DNA of 59,140 nucleotides from CAZHGD01 sp964531735 (GTDB lineage: Bacteria; Armatimonadota; UBA10988): positions 1 through 59,140 of the forward strand of contig CAZHGD010000023.1 in NCBI GenBank assembly GCA_964531735.1, written 5' to 3'. Every line of letters starts with the position of its first letter. Position 1 is the stretch's first letter. Shown here in pieces: positions 6,890 through 16,166 of the stretch. The notes under the pieces were generated by a model. That model did no database searches. It was not told the origin of the DNA and saw nothing but the letters and a program-made list of their open reading frames with translations. The position numbers and the translations under genes are program-made.

Positions 6890-8682
6890 CCGACGACCTC
6901 GTCAGTCACTTTGGCACCCGGTAACGCCACCGTGAACGTGGTGCCCACGCCCGGCTCGCTCTCCACGCTGACGTCACCACCTTGCTCCCGCACAATCTGG
7001 CGGACCGTGTCCAGGCCGAGCCCCGTGCCGGCCCGGCCCTTGGTGGTATAGAACGGTTCCCAGATGCGGTCAATCCGCTCGGCCGGAATTCCGACGCCGT
7101 TGTCGCGCACCTGGATGAGCACTTGCTCACCGGTGGTCTCGACGGCCACCGCAATGCACGGTTGCCGATCCGTCAGCCCCTCGAACGCCTCGGAGGCATT
7201 ACGCAACAGGTTGACCAGCACCTGCTTGACGCGGTCGCGGTCGCCCACGAAGGCGGCCCCGTCGGGTCCGCTCAGCGCCACTTCGGCGTCCTGGAAGAAC
7301 GGCTCGAAACGCAGCAGGCGGAGCACATCGCGCACCGTCTCCAGCGCGCCGTGCGTGCCGCCGCCGAAGTGCTTCGGCTTCGAGAACGAGCGGATCTCCT
7401 CGATGGTGTCGCGGAGGCGCCAGCCTTCGTCGGCGATGGCGGCCAGCAGTTCGCGGACCTCCTCGTCACCGAGTTGGTCCAACTGGTCGCGCACCGTCGA
7501 GGCCGCGCCGATGATGCCGCCGAGCGTGTTCTTCATCTCGTGCGCGGTGTCACCGGCCCAGCGGCCGAGGAGCGCCAGGCGGTCGCTGTGGAACAGCTTC
7601 TCCTGGGCCTCGCGCAGCCGCCGCGTGGTGATGCCCAGCTCGCGGTAGGCATGGGTCATGCGTTCGTACAGGCGCGCGTTGCGCACGGCCGTGGCGGCGT
7701 AGTCGGCCAGCGTCTCCAGCATCTGCTCGTCGCCGCCGGTGAAGCTGTGCGGCGCGTCGGCGTAGGCGCCGATGACGCCGATCACCTCTTCGCCGTCACG
7801 TAGCGGCGTGGCCAGCACCGCGCGCAGCCCTTCGCGCTGGTCCAGGTCCAGGTAGGCGTTGCGCGTGTCGGCCCACATGTCGGGGGCGTTGATTGGCTCA
7901 CCGGTATAGGCCACATGGCCCAGCAGACCACGCCCCACCTTGAACTTGGCCTGCTGGAACTCCTCACCCAGGCCCATGCTGGCGCGCACGCGCAGCCATT
8001 CGCGTTCGGCGTCGGGCAGCAGCACCGCGGCGGCCTTGACGCTCATCACGCGCGGCACCACCTGCACGATGGTCTCCAGGACCTTCTGCAGGTCGAGCGC
8101 GCCGGTGGCCGCGTGGCCGACCTCGGCCAACAGGCTGAGGCGGAGCGCGCGCAGCTCAGCGCGCCGGCGGTTCTCCACCGCCACGATCACCTGGTCGAGC
8201 AGCGAGGCGATCAGGCTGGCCGCCGCCTGGCACACCTCACGCGTCGCCAGCGGCAGTTCCTTGGCGGCCAGGTACAACGAGTGCGGGTCGACGCCGAACT
8301 GGCGTGCGTAGCGTGTGACCTGGTCCAGCGGCAACGGCGCGGACACGCAGCCACCGCCGGCGACGGTGGCGATGTGTTCGCCGTCGATGAAGAACGGCAC
8401 ACTGAAGCGCAGCCGGCCGCTGGGCGTCTCGACGACGCGGATCTCGGTCTGCTCGCCGGCCCCGCGGACCAGCAGCGGTCGAGTGGCGCGCACCGATTCA
8501 CGGAAGGTGGGCGATTCCTCGAGCAGACGCCGGTAGCGGCTGATGCCGCTGGGCGGACAGAGCTCCTCCCCAGTGGGCCCGAACAGGCGGATCTCCATGC
8601 GCAGGGCCGAGGAGAGCATCTGCTGGATGTTCTCCCAAGTCTCGCGGTCTAGAACATCGCCGAAAAAGCTCCTGGCGCTCAT
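6886..8682 (-). CDS. PocR-GAF sensor histidine kinase
   Basis: A 598-residue soluble kinase. The start at 8682 (MSARSFFGDVLDRETWENIQ) is chosen because the conserved PocR sensory domain begins there. The longer reading upstream is Arg/Ser/Ala-rich and antisense to the next gene. Order: PocR domain (~1-160), GAF domain (~210-350), dimerisation/phosphoacceptor segment with His381 (GDTAHEMKN), and HATPase with DNGVGIP and TGLGLDTV boxes to the end. There is no membrane segment. PocR domains bind small hydrocarbon derivatives in known cases. It overlaps argC by ATGA, so kinase and biosynthetic enzyme are made from one message. No response regulator is adjacent. Confidence 0.88.
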   Translation of the reverse strand: MSARSFFGDVLDRETWENIQQMLSSALRMEIRLFGPTGEELCPPSGISRYRRLLEESPTFRESVRATRPLLVRGAGEQTEIRVVETPSGRLRFSVPFFIDGEHIATVAGGGCVSAPLPLDQVTRYARQFGVDPHSLYLAAKELPLATREVCQAAASLIASLLDQVIVAVENRRRAELRALRLSLLAEVGHAATGALDLQKVLETIVQVVPRVMSVKAAAVLLPDAEREWLRVRASMGLGEEFQQAKFKVGRGLLGHVAYTGEPINAPDMWADTRNAYLDLDQREGLRAVLATPLRDGEEVIGVIGAYADAPHSFTGGDEQMLETLADYAATAVRNARLYERMTHAYRELGITTRRLREAQEKLFHSDRLALLGRWAGDTAHEMKNTLGGIIGAASTVRDQLDQLGDEEVRELLAAIADEGWRLRDTIEEIRSFSKPKHFGGGTHGALETVRDVLRLLRFEPFFQDAEVALSGPDGAAFVGDRDRVKQVLVNLLRNASEAFEGLTDRQPCIAVAVETTGEQVLIQVRDNGVGIPAERIDRIWEPFYTTKGRAGTGLGLDTVRQIVREQGGDVSVESEPGVGTTFTVALPGAKVTDEVVG

Positions 8683-8767
8683 GGGTGTTCCACAGGGGGG
8701 CTGTCCGGCACTGCGCCGGCTGCTACAGATGTTATCATGCCGCCAACCGTCTGACAACGAGGTGCTG

Positions 8768-9871
8768 ATGCAGCCGAGGCGCGGTGGAGCCCGGGTGTGG
8801 CCCGATACCGAGCCGGATGATCGGCGGCAGATGCTGGCCGCTGCGCTGCTGCTGGCCGTCATTCTGCTACGACGCGAGACGGCGTTGTTCGCCCTTGGTG
8901 TTGGGCTGGCCAACTTGGCCGCCGCGGCGGTCTCGCGATGGCAGCCGCAGCGACCTTGGCCGTCGCCCTGGCTGCTGGCCGCCAGTGCCACGCGCCGCGA
9001 ACGGCTGGCGCGCTGGGTGCTGGCCGGCGGGTCGACCGAGCCGTCACCGGGGGCTCTGCTCGTACGGTGGCCGCTGGTGGTTGTGCAGTGGCTGGCCGAT
9101 CTGGCGGCCGGCCGTTGGCGGCTGCGCCGGCGCCTGGACGCGGCCTGGGCCGTCAGCCGCCCGCGCGGCGCGGAGCCGCTGGAGTTGGCCGCCGAACGGG
9201 GCTGGCAGGAGTTGGCCGGCGCCGGCGAGCCGGCGGCCCGGCTCGAGGCGGCCGAGCTGGCTGGTGCGCAGGCGGCGCTGGCGTTCTGCACCGGGCGCTA
9301 CGCGGTGGCGGCCGAACAGGCGGCGCTGGCCGGATGGTGTCTGGCCGGTTGCGCCCAGACGGCGGCGCGACAGCGGGCGGCCGTGCACCTGGCCTGGCTG
9401 CGCATCTGCGCGCTGGCCCATGACGGCCAGGTGCTCGACGCCGAGCGCGAGGCCAGCGCCACGGTGGGCGAGCCCGGCGACGACCACGGCCGGTGGCTGC
9501 GGCCCTTGGCCGAGGCGCAGATCGCCCTGGCCAGCGGACGGCCGGAGCTGGCCGGCGAGCGCCTCGCAGACCTGCCCTGGGCCGACCTGGGTGACGGGCC
9601 CGAAGCGCAGTACTGGCGTCGGCGGTCGGCCTATCTGCGCGCCGCGGCCGCCGCCGCGATGGGTGACCTGGCCGCCGCCGAGACCATCGCGAGCGATCCG
9701 CAGGACGGCCTGCGACCGGTCGGCATTGAGGCCGGCTTGCTGCTGGCGCGCATTCGCTCAGCGCGCGGCAACACCGCCGGCGCCGACCTGATGGTCCGCT
9801 GGCTGCTCAGCGTCACGCCGGGCACCGTCTGGCACGACCAGGCGCTCGCTCTGCAGGCGCCGCCGACCTGA
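8768..9871 (+). CDS. Hypothetical membrane-anchored helical-repeat (TPR-like) protein
   Basis: A 367-residue protein not assigned to a family. The ATG at 8768 is preceded by GAGG, and the reading upstream of it would be antisense to the kinase. Residues ~20-60 contain two hydrophobic segments (MLAAALLLAVILL and ALFALGVGLANLAAAAV). The rest is almost entirely Ala/Leu-rich amphipathic helices with paired-helix spacing, as in TPR-like solenoids. It starts 85 bases from the divergent kinase gene and ends directly against the convergent secreted lyase gene. It is probably a scaffold on the inner face of the membrane. That role is inferred only from composition. Confidence 0.6.
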   Translation: MQPRRGGARVWPDTEPDDRRQMLAAALLLAVILLRRETALFALGVGLANLAAAAVSRWQPQRPWPSPWLLAASATRRERLARWVLAGGSTEPSPGALLVRWPLVVVQWLADLAAGRWRLRRRLDAAWAVSRPRGAEPLELAAERGWQELAGAGEPAARLEAAELAGAQAALAFCTGRYAVAAEQAALAGWCLAGCAQTAARQRAAVHLAWLRICALAHDGQVLDAEREASATVGEPGDDHGRWLRPLAEAQIALASGRPELAGERLADLPWADLGDGPEAQYWRRRSAYLRAAAAAAMGDLAAAETIASDPQDGLRPVGIEAGLLLARIRSARGNTAGADLMVRWLLSVTPGTVWHDQALALQAPPT

Positions 9872-12800
9872 TCAGGGCTGCTTCGGCGCCGCGGTGATCT
9901 GGTAGCGCCGGACGCGGTCCAGGCCGAACGCGCCTTGTCGCGTCTGGAAGGCATAGCCCTTGCCCATGCCGCCGGGCGAGCCGTCCAGCCGCCCCGCCAT
10001 CGCGGCGCGCCAGAAGGCCAGGTACTCCGGTTTCGCGGTCACCTCGTGGGCGAAGGCGATCAGTTCGCTGTTCAGCAGCGCCACGCCCCAGTCCGACGCC
10101 CGGTTCTGGTGGTACTTGAGGTGCGTGATGTAGCGGAAGCCCTGGCCCGGCACCCAGGCGTCGCGCTGGAGCCAGTCCACCACGCCGACCAGCATCCGCT
10201 CCACGTCGGGCCGCCGTTGTGGCTCCAGGTCCAGGTAGCGGAGCACGCCGTGGCCCAAAATGCCGGCGGCGAAGGGCTTGCCGCCGGCGCCGGTCTCGCC
10301 GTCGCTTTCGCCGCCGAGGTGATCGTGCAGCCAGGCGCCGGAGGCCAGATCCTGCCGGTCCAGTGTGCGCTCGACCATCAGCCGGGCGGCGTTGAGGTAG
10401 AACGGGTCGCCGCTGAACAGGTAGGCGTTGCACATGTTGATCAGCGGCCAGCCACCGGCGCGCTCGATGGTGAAGTCGAACGCCGGGGTCAGCAGCGTGG
10501 CCTGGTTGCGGCAGACGCGGTCGGCTACCTCGCGCAGGTACGGGTCGTCGCTCAACATGGCATAGAGCCAGTTGCCGGCCTGGTAGACATGCCCCTGCCG
10601 GTCGATGGCGCCGCCGAACATGCTGTCGCCATAGAGCTTCAGGTACTCGGCCGCCCGGCCCGTCCGCAGCCGCGGGTCAGCGCGATCCACGTCGGCGCCG
10701 ACGTGGTTGAAGCTGTGCTCCCAGACCAGGCCGTTCTGGCGGTCGCTCCAGGCGCCGCGCACGGTGTCGACGGTGCTGTGGTGCCGCGCCATCTGGAGGC
10801 CACGGTCCCAGTAGCGGCGGTCGAGCGTCCGCAGCCATTGCAGGCCCATGGCCCAGCTCAGGTCGTACTCGTTGTTGCCGTAGTTGAAGATGCGCTCGCC
10901 GAACCAGTCGCCATAGTGCATCCAGCCATAGGTGCGCTGCCGGTCGCGGTCCTTCAGGTGGTCGGTCAGGCCGCGCTCGACGAACGCCTCGTACTGGTCC
11001 CACACACCGGCCGTGCGAGCGAACAGCGGCCGCCCGAGCACACCGGTGCCGGTCAGGTAGTCGGCTGCCGGCGAAGGCAGCAGCGGCGCGTTGGCCCACC
11101 GCGCGAACTGGGCCGGGTCGAGGGCCTCGTCGGCCGGGCCGTAGCGGATGGTCAACTCCTTCTGCATGGTCTGGCCGGCGCGGAACAGGTACTTGCCGTC
11201 GCGGCACCAGGAATAGAGCTGGAGTGACCAGGGCTGGTCCTCGGCGCCGGCGTAGGTGTCGAGGGTCAGCGCCGGCAGGAGCCTGACGTGCAGCCCATCG
11301 CCGCGCACACGCAGGCCACTGGGGTAAGCCTCGCGGAAGTCGCGCAGTGCGGCCACCACCCGGGTGTGGTCATCGGCGGCAACCGCCACGCCAAGGGCCG
11401 CGGTGCTCTGCGACAAGCCGGTGGCCGTCCGACGCAGGCAGCGATTGTCGTGGTCCTGGTGCAGCCACCAGCCGTCGTCGTCGGTGACCCGCTCCAGCGG
11501 GCCGCCGTCGAGACCGCCGCGGATGCCGCCGGTGGCCTCCAGCGGCAGGCGCAGCGCGATGGTCGACACGGCTCGGAAACGCGGCTGCGGTTGGTCGTTG
11601 CAGATGGCCAGGTTGACGGTCATCTCGGGCCGGCCGCGCACCAGCGTCAGGCGCAGGTCGTACCACCAGGCGGCTTGGCCGGCCTGGTCGACCATCGGAC
11701 CCGACCAGCGCAGCACGGCTCGCACCGGGCCGTTGCGTTCGACGAGCAGACGTGCCGGCGGGCCGCAGGTGAGGAAGGTGCCATCGGCGGTCTCGATCTT
11801 CACGTTGGCGCCGATGGGTGCCGCCTGGATCACCTCGGCCGGATCGATCCGTCCATCGCCGTTGCGGTCGAAGCCCACCTTGGCCGCCAGCGCCGGCACC
11901 TTGCGCCCGAGTTCGAAGCACAGCGCCGCGGTCGCGCAGTGCCAGGCGTCGGCCCCTTCGCTGACCTTGAGCAGCGGCGCGTCGTCGGCTGCTGCCGGCC
12001 AGTCCGGTCTGGCTTCCAGTCGGTAGCGCGCCGGCCGTTCGGGCTGTGTCCGGGCCAGGAACGACAGGGCGACCCAGCGCAGACTGCCATCGGGCCACCG
12101 CGACTGCTCATCGGCCTGCAGCACGACGGGACGTCCGCTGTCGTCGAACAGGCGCAGGTCGCCGGTCCGCGCGAGCAGACCGGCGGCGAACGGGACGCCA
12201 GCCACGGCCGGCCAGTCGGCACGACCGGCGCTGGTCGGCTCCGGCACGAACAGGTCCAGGCTCTGCGCGCGAGTGGCCCGTGGCACGGGCGGCGCGGCGC
12301 GGAACGAGAGCGGGCCCAGGGTCACCGGCTGCCCGTCGGCCGCGGTGGTGAGGCGAGCCTGGTAGACCCGCCGCGGGTCGAGTCCGGCGAGCACGACTCG
12401 GTGGTTGCGCGCGGCCTCCTCGCCGGCCGCGGCCACCGCGGCGAAGCGGCCGTCGCTGCCGTATTCCACGCGCCCGCTCGGGCAGGCGCGTGAGCTGGTC
12501 CAGCACAGCTCCACTACGCCGGGCGTGCGGCACCAGCCAGCGAAGTCGCCGAGCACCACCGGCGGCGGCGCGAGCGGCCGGTCGCTCACCAGCACCTGCG
12601 CCACGCGACAGTCGCCGGTCGGCGTCAACGCGGTGCCGGTCAGCGTGTCGCCCGGCTTGACGACCAACGGCTCCTTGACGGCGAAGACCATGGCCGAGCG
12701 CTGCTCGCGCTGGCGCCAGATGGTGCCGATGGGCCGGCCGTTGACCGCCAGTTGGAGTTGCTGCTCGGCGTCGGGTGCCGGCGCCATGACCACGCCGACA

Positions 12801-13519
12801 TAGACCGGGCCGGGGCGGTCGAGGGTGAGCGAGAACCGGGCGTCGGCGCGGCGACGCCGGATGGCGCCGCCGGCGTTGTCGGCCGCGAAGCCGTCCAGGC
12901 TCAGTTCAGCGGCGGGAACGGCGCGGCCGTGGCCGCCGGCGCCGACCATGGCCGCCATCCGTGGCCAGGCGGGCCAGGCGCCGACCTGCTCGGTGCCGGG
13001 CGGTGCCGGCACGAAGCGGAGGTAGTCGTAGTAGCCTGGACCGGGGTTGCCGGGCGGCGCGGCGTAGCGGTCGTCGATCCAGATCTCGAACCGGCCGTCG
13101 GGCAGGTGACGCAAGCCGAGGTCGAGTTCGCCGCCTTGGTAGCGCTGCCAGGTGCGACCATCGAGCGACCAGGCCAACGGCCGGCCGGGGGCGCTGACGT
13201 AAACCTGGTAGGCGCCGGGCGCCAGGCCGGTGACGCGACTGTGCAGCGGTGGCGCGCCCTCTTCGGGCGTGGCGCGGTCGGTGGTGACCGCTGGCGAGGC
13301 CAGCACGGCTTTCCCCGAGCGCTTGTTGGCGATATCCTGCTCGTCGGTCCAGAGCATCCAGTGGTCAGGGGTGCGGCGGTTGAGGAGCCAGGCGTCGCGT
13401 GGTTCCGAGATGTCCTCGGCCTCGAAGACCAGACCGGGCGGCGTCACCGCGGTGACCGGTCCGAGTGTGGCCACGGTCAGAAGGACCGCCAGCGGGACGG
13501 CGAAGCGCGACGGCTGCAT
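9872..13519 (-). CDS. Secreted PcRGLX/YetA-like (PL26-type) polysaccharide lyase-like protein
   Basis: A 1215-residue exported protein with a signal peptide (MQPSRFAVPLAVLLTVATLG). GGAG precedes the ATG. Residues ~330-410 look like an FN3/purple-acid-phosphatase-type sandwich (GRVEYGSDG). From about 425 there is the RIFT-barrel signature of the exo-rhamnogalacturonan lyase family: GVPFAAGLL, LRLFDDSGRPV, RWPDGSLRWVALSF. The last ~430 residues are a Trp/Tyr-rich alpha/alpha toroid (YGDWFGERIFNYGNNEYD). An EF-hand-like calcium loop, DRNGDGRIDPAE (551-562), sits inside the barrel. Likely role: attack on rhamnogalacturonan-type pectin, fitting the rhamnulokinase in the window. Whether it is catalytically active is not shown. 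Confidence 0.78.
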   Translation of the reverse strand: MQPSRFAVPLAVLLTVATLGPVTAVTPPGLVFEAEDISEPRDAWLLNRRTPDHWMLWTDEQDIANKRSGKAVLASPAVTTDRATPEEGAPPLHSRVTGLAPGAYQVYVSAPGRPLAWSLDGRTWQRYQGGELDLGLRHLPDGRFEIWIDDRYAAPPGNPGPGYYDYLRFVPAPPGTEQVGAWPAWPRMAAMVGAGGHGRAVPAAELSLDGFAADNAGGAIRRRRADARFSLTLDRPGPVYVGVVMAPAPDAEQQLQLAVNGRPIGTIWRQREQRSAMVFAVKEPLVVKPGDTLTGTALTPTGDCRVAQVLVSDRPLAPPPVVLGDFAGWCRTPGVVELCWTSSRACPSGRVEYGSDGRFAAVAAAGEEAARNHRVVLAGLDPRRVYQARLTTAADGQPVTLGPLSFRAAPPVPRATRAQSLDLFVPEPTSAGRADWPAVAGVPFAAGLLARTGDLRLFDDSGRPVVLQADEQSRWPDGSLRWVALSFLARTQPERPARYRLEARPDWPAAADDAPLLKVSEGADAWHCATAALCFELGRKVPALAAKVGFDRNGDGRIDPAEVIQAAPIGANVKIETADGTFLTCGPPARLLVERNGPVRAVLRWSGPMVDQAGQAAWWYDLRLTLVRGRPEMTVNLAICNDQPQPRFRAVSTIALRLPLEATGGIRGGLDGGPLERVTDDDGWWLHQDHDNRCLRRTATGLSQSTAALGVAVAADDHTRVVAALRDFREAYPSGLRVRGDGLHVRLLPALTLDTYAGAEDQPWSLQLYSWCRDGKYLFRAGQTMQKELTIRYGPADEALDPAQFARWANAPLLPSPAADYLTGTGVLGRPLFARTAGVWDQYEAFVERGLTDHLKDRDRQRTYGWMHYGDWFGERIFNYGNNEYDLSWAMGLQWLRTLDRRYWDRGLQMARHHSTVDTVRGAWSDRQNGLVWEHSFNHVGADVDRADPRLRTGRAAEYLKLYGDSMFGGAIDRQGHVYQAGNWLYAMLSDDPYLREVADRVCRNQATLLTPAFDFTIERAGGWPLINMCNAYLFSGDPFYLNAARLMVERTLDRQDLASGAWLHDHLGGESDGETGAGGKPFAAGILGHGVLRYLDLEPQRRPDVERMLVGVVDWLQRDAWVPGQGFRYITHLKYHQNRASDWGVALLNSELIAFAHEVTAKPEYLAFWRAAMAGRLDGSPGGMGKGYAFQTRQGAFGLDRVRRYQITAAPKQP

Positions 13520-13591
13520 GATGATCTCCGGTGACGCACGCGCGGCGCCAGTCTAGGGTGCCGCTGGTGGCGGCGTCAAGCGAGGTGGCAG

Positions 13592-14233
13592 ATGAAGAGG
13601 GTACGCGTACTACTGATGGTGGGCGTGGTGTTGGCGGTGGCCTGGGCGGCCGAACGGAAGACGTTCGTGGCCGATGACCCGGTGCAGCGGGACGTGGTGA
13701 CCATCACCGGCGATGCGCCGCTGGAATTCATCGCGACGCGGACGCAGCAGGTCAAGGGTCAGGTCGAGGTGGACCCGCAGAACGTGCTGGCCGACCCCAA
13801 GGCGAGCTTCGAGATCGAGGTGGCCAACCTGACCACCGGCATCCGGCTGCGCGACGAGCATATGCGGAGCGCCGGCTGGCTGGATGCGGCGCAGTACCCG
13901 CTGGTGCGATTCACGCTGAAGCAGGTCAAGTCGCCGACGCAACCGACCGCGTTGGTGCCGGGCCGGCCGTTGGCCGCGGACGTGGTCGGCACGCTGGAGC
14001 TGCACGGCAAGAGCCAGGATCTGCCTGCGCGCCTCACCGCGACGCTGCTGCCGGCGGACAACGATACCGCGGCGCGGCTGCCGGGTGACCTGCTGCGCCT
14101 CGATGCCGAGTTCGATCTGCTGCTCTCGGACTTCGGCGTCGTCATTCCCGAGAAGGCGCTACGCAAGGTGGCCAACCGCCAGCACGTCCATGCGGTGCTG
14201 TTCACCTCGACGCAGAGGCTGGTGCTCAAGTAG
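13592..14233 (+). CDS. YceI-family periplasmic lipid-binding-like protein
   Basis: A 213-residue secreted lipocalin-like barrel. It has an N-terminal signal peptide (MKRVRVLLMVGVVLAVAWA) and the family hallmark RDEHMRSAGWLDAAQYP, followed by 'VRFTLKQ' and 'GTLELHGKSQDLP'. YceI proteins bind isoprenoid-like lipids. The function in this organism is unknown. It is separated from the divergent lyase gene by 72 bases, and a strong hairpin follows the stop. Confidence 0.85.
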   Translation: MKRVRVLLMVGVVLAVAWAAERKTFVADDPVQRDVVTITGDAPLEFIATRTQQVKGQVEVDPQNVLADPKASFEIEVANLTTGIRLRDEHMRSAGWLDAAQYPLVRFTLKQVKSPTQPTALVPGRPLAADVVGTLELHGKSQDLPARLTATLLPADNDTAARLPGDLLRLDAEFDLLLSDFGVVIPEKALRKVANRQHVHAVLFTSTQRLVLK

Positions 14234-14267
14234 GTTGCTCGGCGGTCGGCGGCCCCCCAAAGACAGA

Positions 14268-14298
14268 CCGGGCGGCGGGCCTTCGGCCTGCCGCCCGG
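14268..14298. terminator. Hairpin between convergent genes
   Basis: A 14-bp stem (one G-U) around a TTC loop, lying between the stops of the YceI gene and the PEP-CTERM gene. There is no T-run on either side. In this high-GC context it probably works as a bidirectional terminator or 3'-end stabiliser. Confidence 0.65.
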
Positions 14299-14331
14299 CT
14301 CGGTGATGGGGTCCTGTCCGGTGTCGGGCTG

Positions 14332-15129
14332 CTAGGCACGCCGCCGCCGCAGCACGAGACCGCAGGCGCCGAGGGCGAGAATGCCCAGCGTGGCCGGTTC
14401 CGGCACGGCCGGTGTCTGCCCGCTGGCGAGGACGGCGTCGTTGCCGCAGGACATGGCCCAGCCGAGCTGGAAGCTCGTGTTGTAGAGCTGCAGGGCGGCC
14501 AGGCTGATGGAGGTCGTGATCTCGTACTTCCACGACTGGCCGGACACCGTGTTCCAGCTCACCGTCGACTGCGAGCCCAGGTTCTGACCATAGCCGGCGA
14601 TCAGCGTCGGGTAGGCGTTGGCGTGTCCGAAGGCGTCGTTGCCACCGTCGTACGGCGAGCCACTGCTGCCGGCGTTCGGGTAGTCCTCGTAGGTGCCGGT
14701 GGCGAACACCGCGTTGCTGTACAGGCTGCCCGCGGTCACCGGCGACCAGGCGTAGGTGGCCTCCTTGGGATCAGACGTCTTGATGCCGCTGTGGCTGGTC
14801 AAGCCGAGGCCGTAGACCGAGCCGTTGTGGCCGGCCAGCGTGCCGCCGACGTTGATGTAGAGGTCGCCCGGCCGGATCTGGGTGCTGCCGGAGTATGTGT
14901 CGTTGCCCGGCATGCCCGACTGCGGGAAGTTGGTCCGGATGACCACGTCCAGGTTGCCGTTCTCGATCCGGTAGCCGAGGCCATAGACCGAGTAGTCGGA
15001 CGGGCCGGTGTGGTCGTCGGTCGGATCATCAACCCAGGTGTACGGACCGGCCATGGCCACCTGTCCACCCAGCAGAACCATCGCCGCCACAGCCAGCCAA
15101 GCCGTTCTCGTTGCGTACCGCGAAATCAT
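14332..15129 (-). CDS. PEP-CTERM sorting-domain secreted protein
   Basis: A 265-residue exported protein with a signal peptide (MISRYATRTAWLAVAAMVLL) and a C-terminal PEP-CTERM signal: VPEPATL, a hydrophobic helix, then RRRRA. Such proteins are cut and anchored or released by exosortase, linked to exopolysaccharide. The body is Gly/Ser/Thr/Asn/Tyr-rich with no enzyme motif. GGAGG precedes the ATG at 15129. A longer reading upstream has neither a signal peptide nor a site. A consensus sigma-54 promoter lies about 57-73 bases upstream. No exosortase gene is in the window. Confidence 0.9.
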   Translation of the reverse strand: MISRYATRTAWLAVAAMVLLGGQVAMAGPYTWVDDPTDDHTGPSDYSVYGLGYRIENGNLDVVIRTNFPQSGMPGNDTYSGSTQIRPGDLYINVGGTLAGHNGSVYGLGLTSHSGIKTSDPKEATYAWSPVTAGSLYSNAVFATGTYEDYPNAGSSGSPYDGGNDAFGHANAYPTLIAGYGQNLGSQSTVSWNTVSGQSWKYEITTSISLAALQLYNTSFQLGWAMSCGNDAVLASGQTPAVPEPATLGILALGACGLVLRRRRA

Positions 15130-15185
15130 CAACCACCTCCGTGGGACCCTACCGCCAGACGGTGCCCCATACCAATCCCCGAAGG

Positions 15186-15202
15186 TGCAAGGCCCGTGCC
15201 AA
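15186..15202 (-). promoter_or_regulatory. Sigma-54 (-24/-12) promoter of the PEP-CTERM gene
   Basis: On the minus strand the sequence is TTGGCACGGGCCTTGCA. This matches every position of the sigma-54 consensus YTGGCACG-N4-TTGCW, with the GG and GC elements at the right spacing. Transcription would begin near 15175, giving a ~46-base leader that ends in the GGAGG site. No enhancer-binding activator gene is nearby. Confidence 0.75.
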
Positions 15203-15282
15203 GACTGGCCTTTTCTAGCTACGTTCGAGCCAAACCGCCACGGCCCGGCCTGCAGAGCGGGATGCGGGTGCCCCAAGAGGAT

Positions 15283-15317
15283 GGCCACCACCCCGCTAAC
15301 GGAACGGGGTGGTGGCC
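15283..15317 (-). terminator. Hairpin after the superoxide dismutase gene
   Basis: A perfect 13-bp stem (GGCCACCACCCCG and its complement) with a 9-base loop, 19 bases beyond the sod stop codon and ahead of the PEP-CTERM gene's promoter. It separates the two transcripts. Confidence 0.7.
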
Positions 15318-15335
15318 TGAGTGCGCGTGCGACGG

Positions 15336-15965
<630 letters not shown>

Positions 15966-16166
15966 GGCGACCACCTTCCTGTGTCTCGGGGACGATCTGC
16001 CAACCGTCCGACTTCTTTATCTACAAGTCTTTTGCGCGGCCGGGATCCGGTCAGGGGCCGGCAGGTATCGGGCGCGTAACAAAGCGCGCTGAGCAGGAGA
16101 CCGGCGCCGCGCGGTGAAGCGCTGCTGCTTGGTGACGGCCGAGTGGCCGGTCGCGGGAGTGCGGTG

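Noticed and set aside
8683..9291. N-terminal 203-residue extension of the PocR kinase reading frame
   Set aside because: Ser/Arg/Ala-rich antisense of the next gene. The PocR domain begins at the ATG at 8682.
16016..16166. Possible tRNA or small RNA between sod and the dehydrogenase
   Set aside because: No cloverleaf, anticodon arm or T-loop pattern could be fitted.
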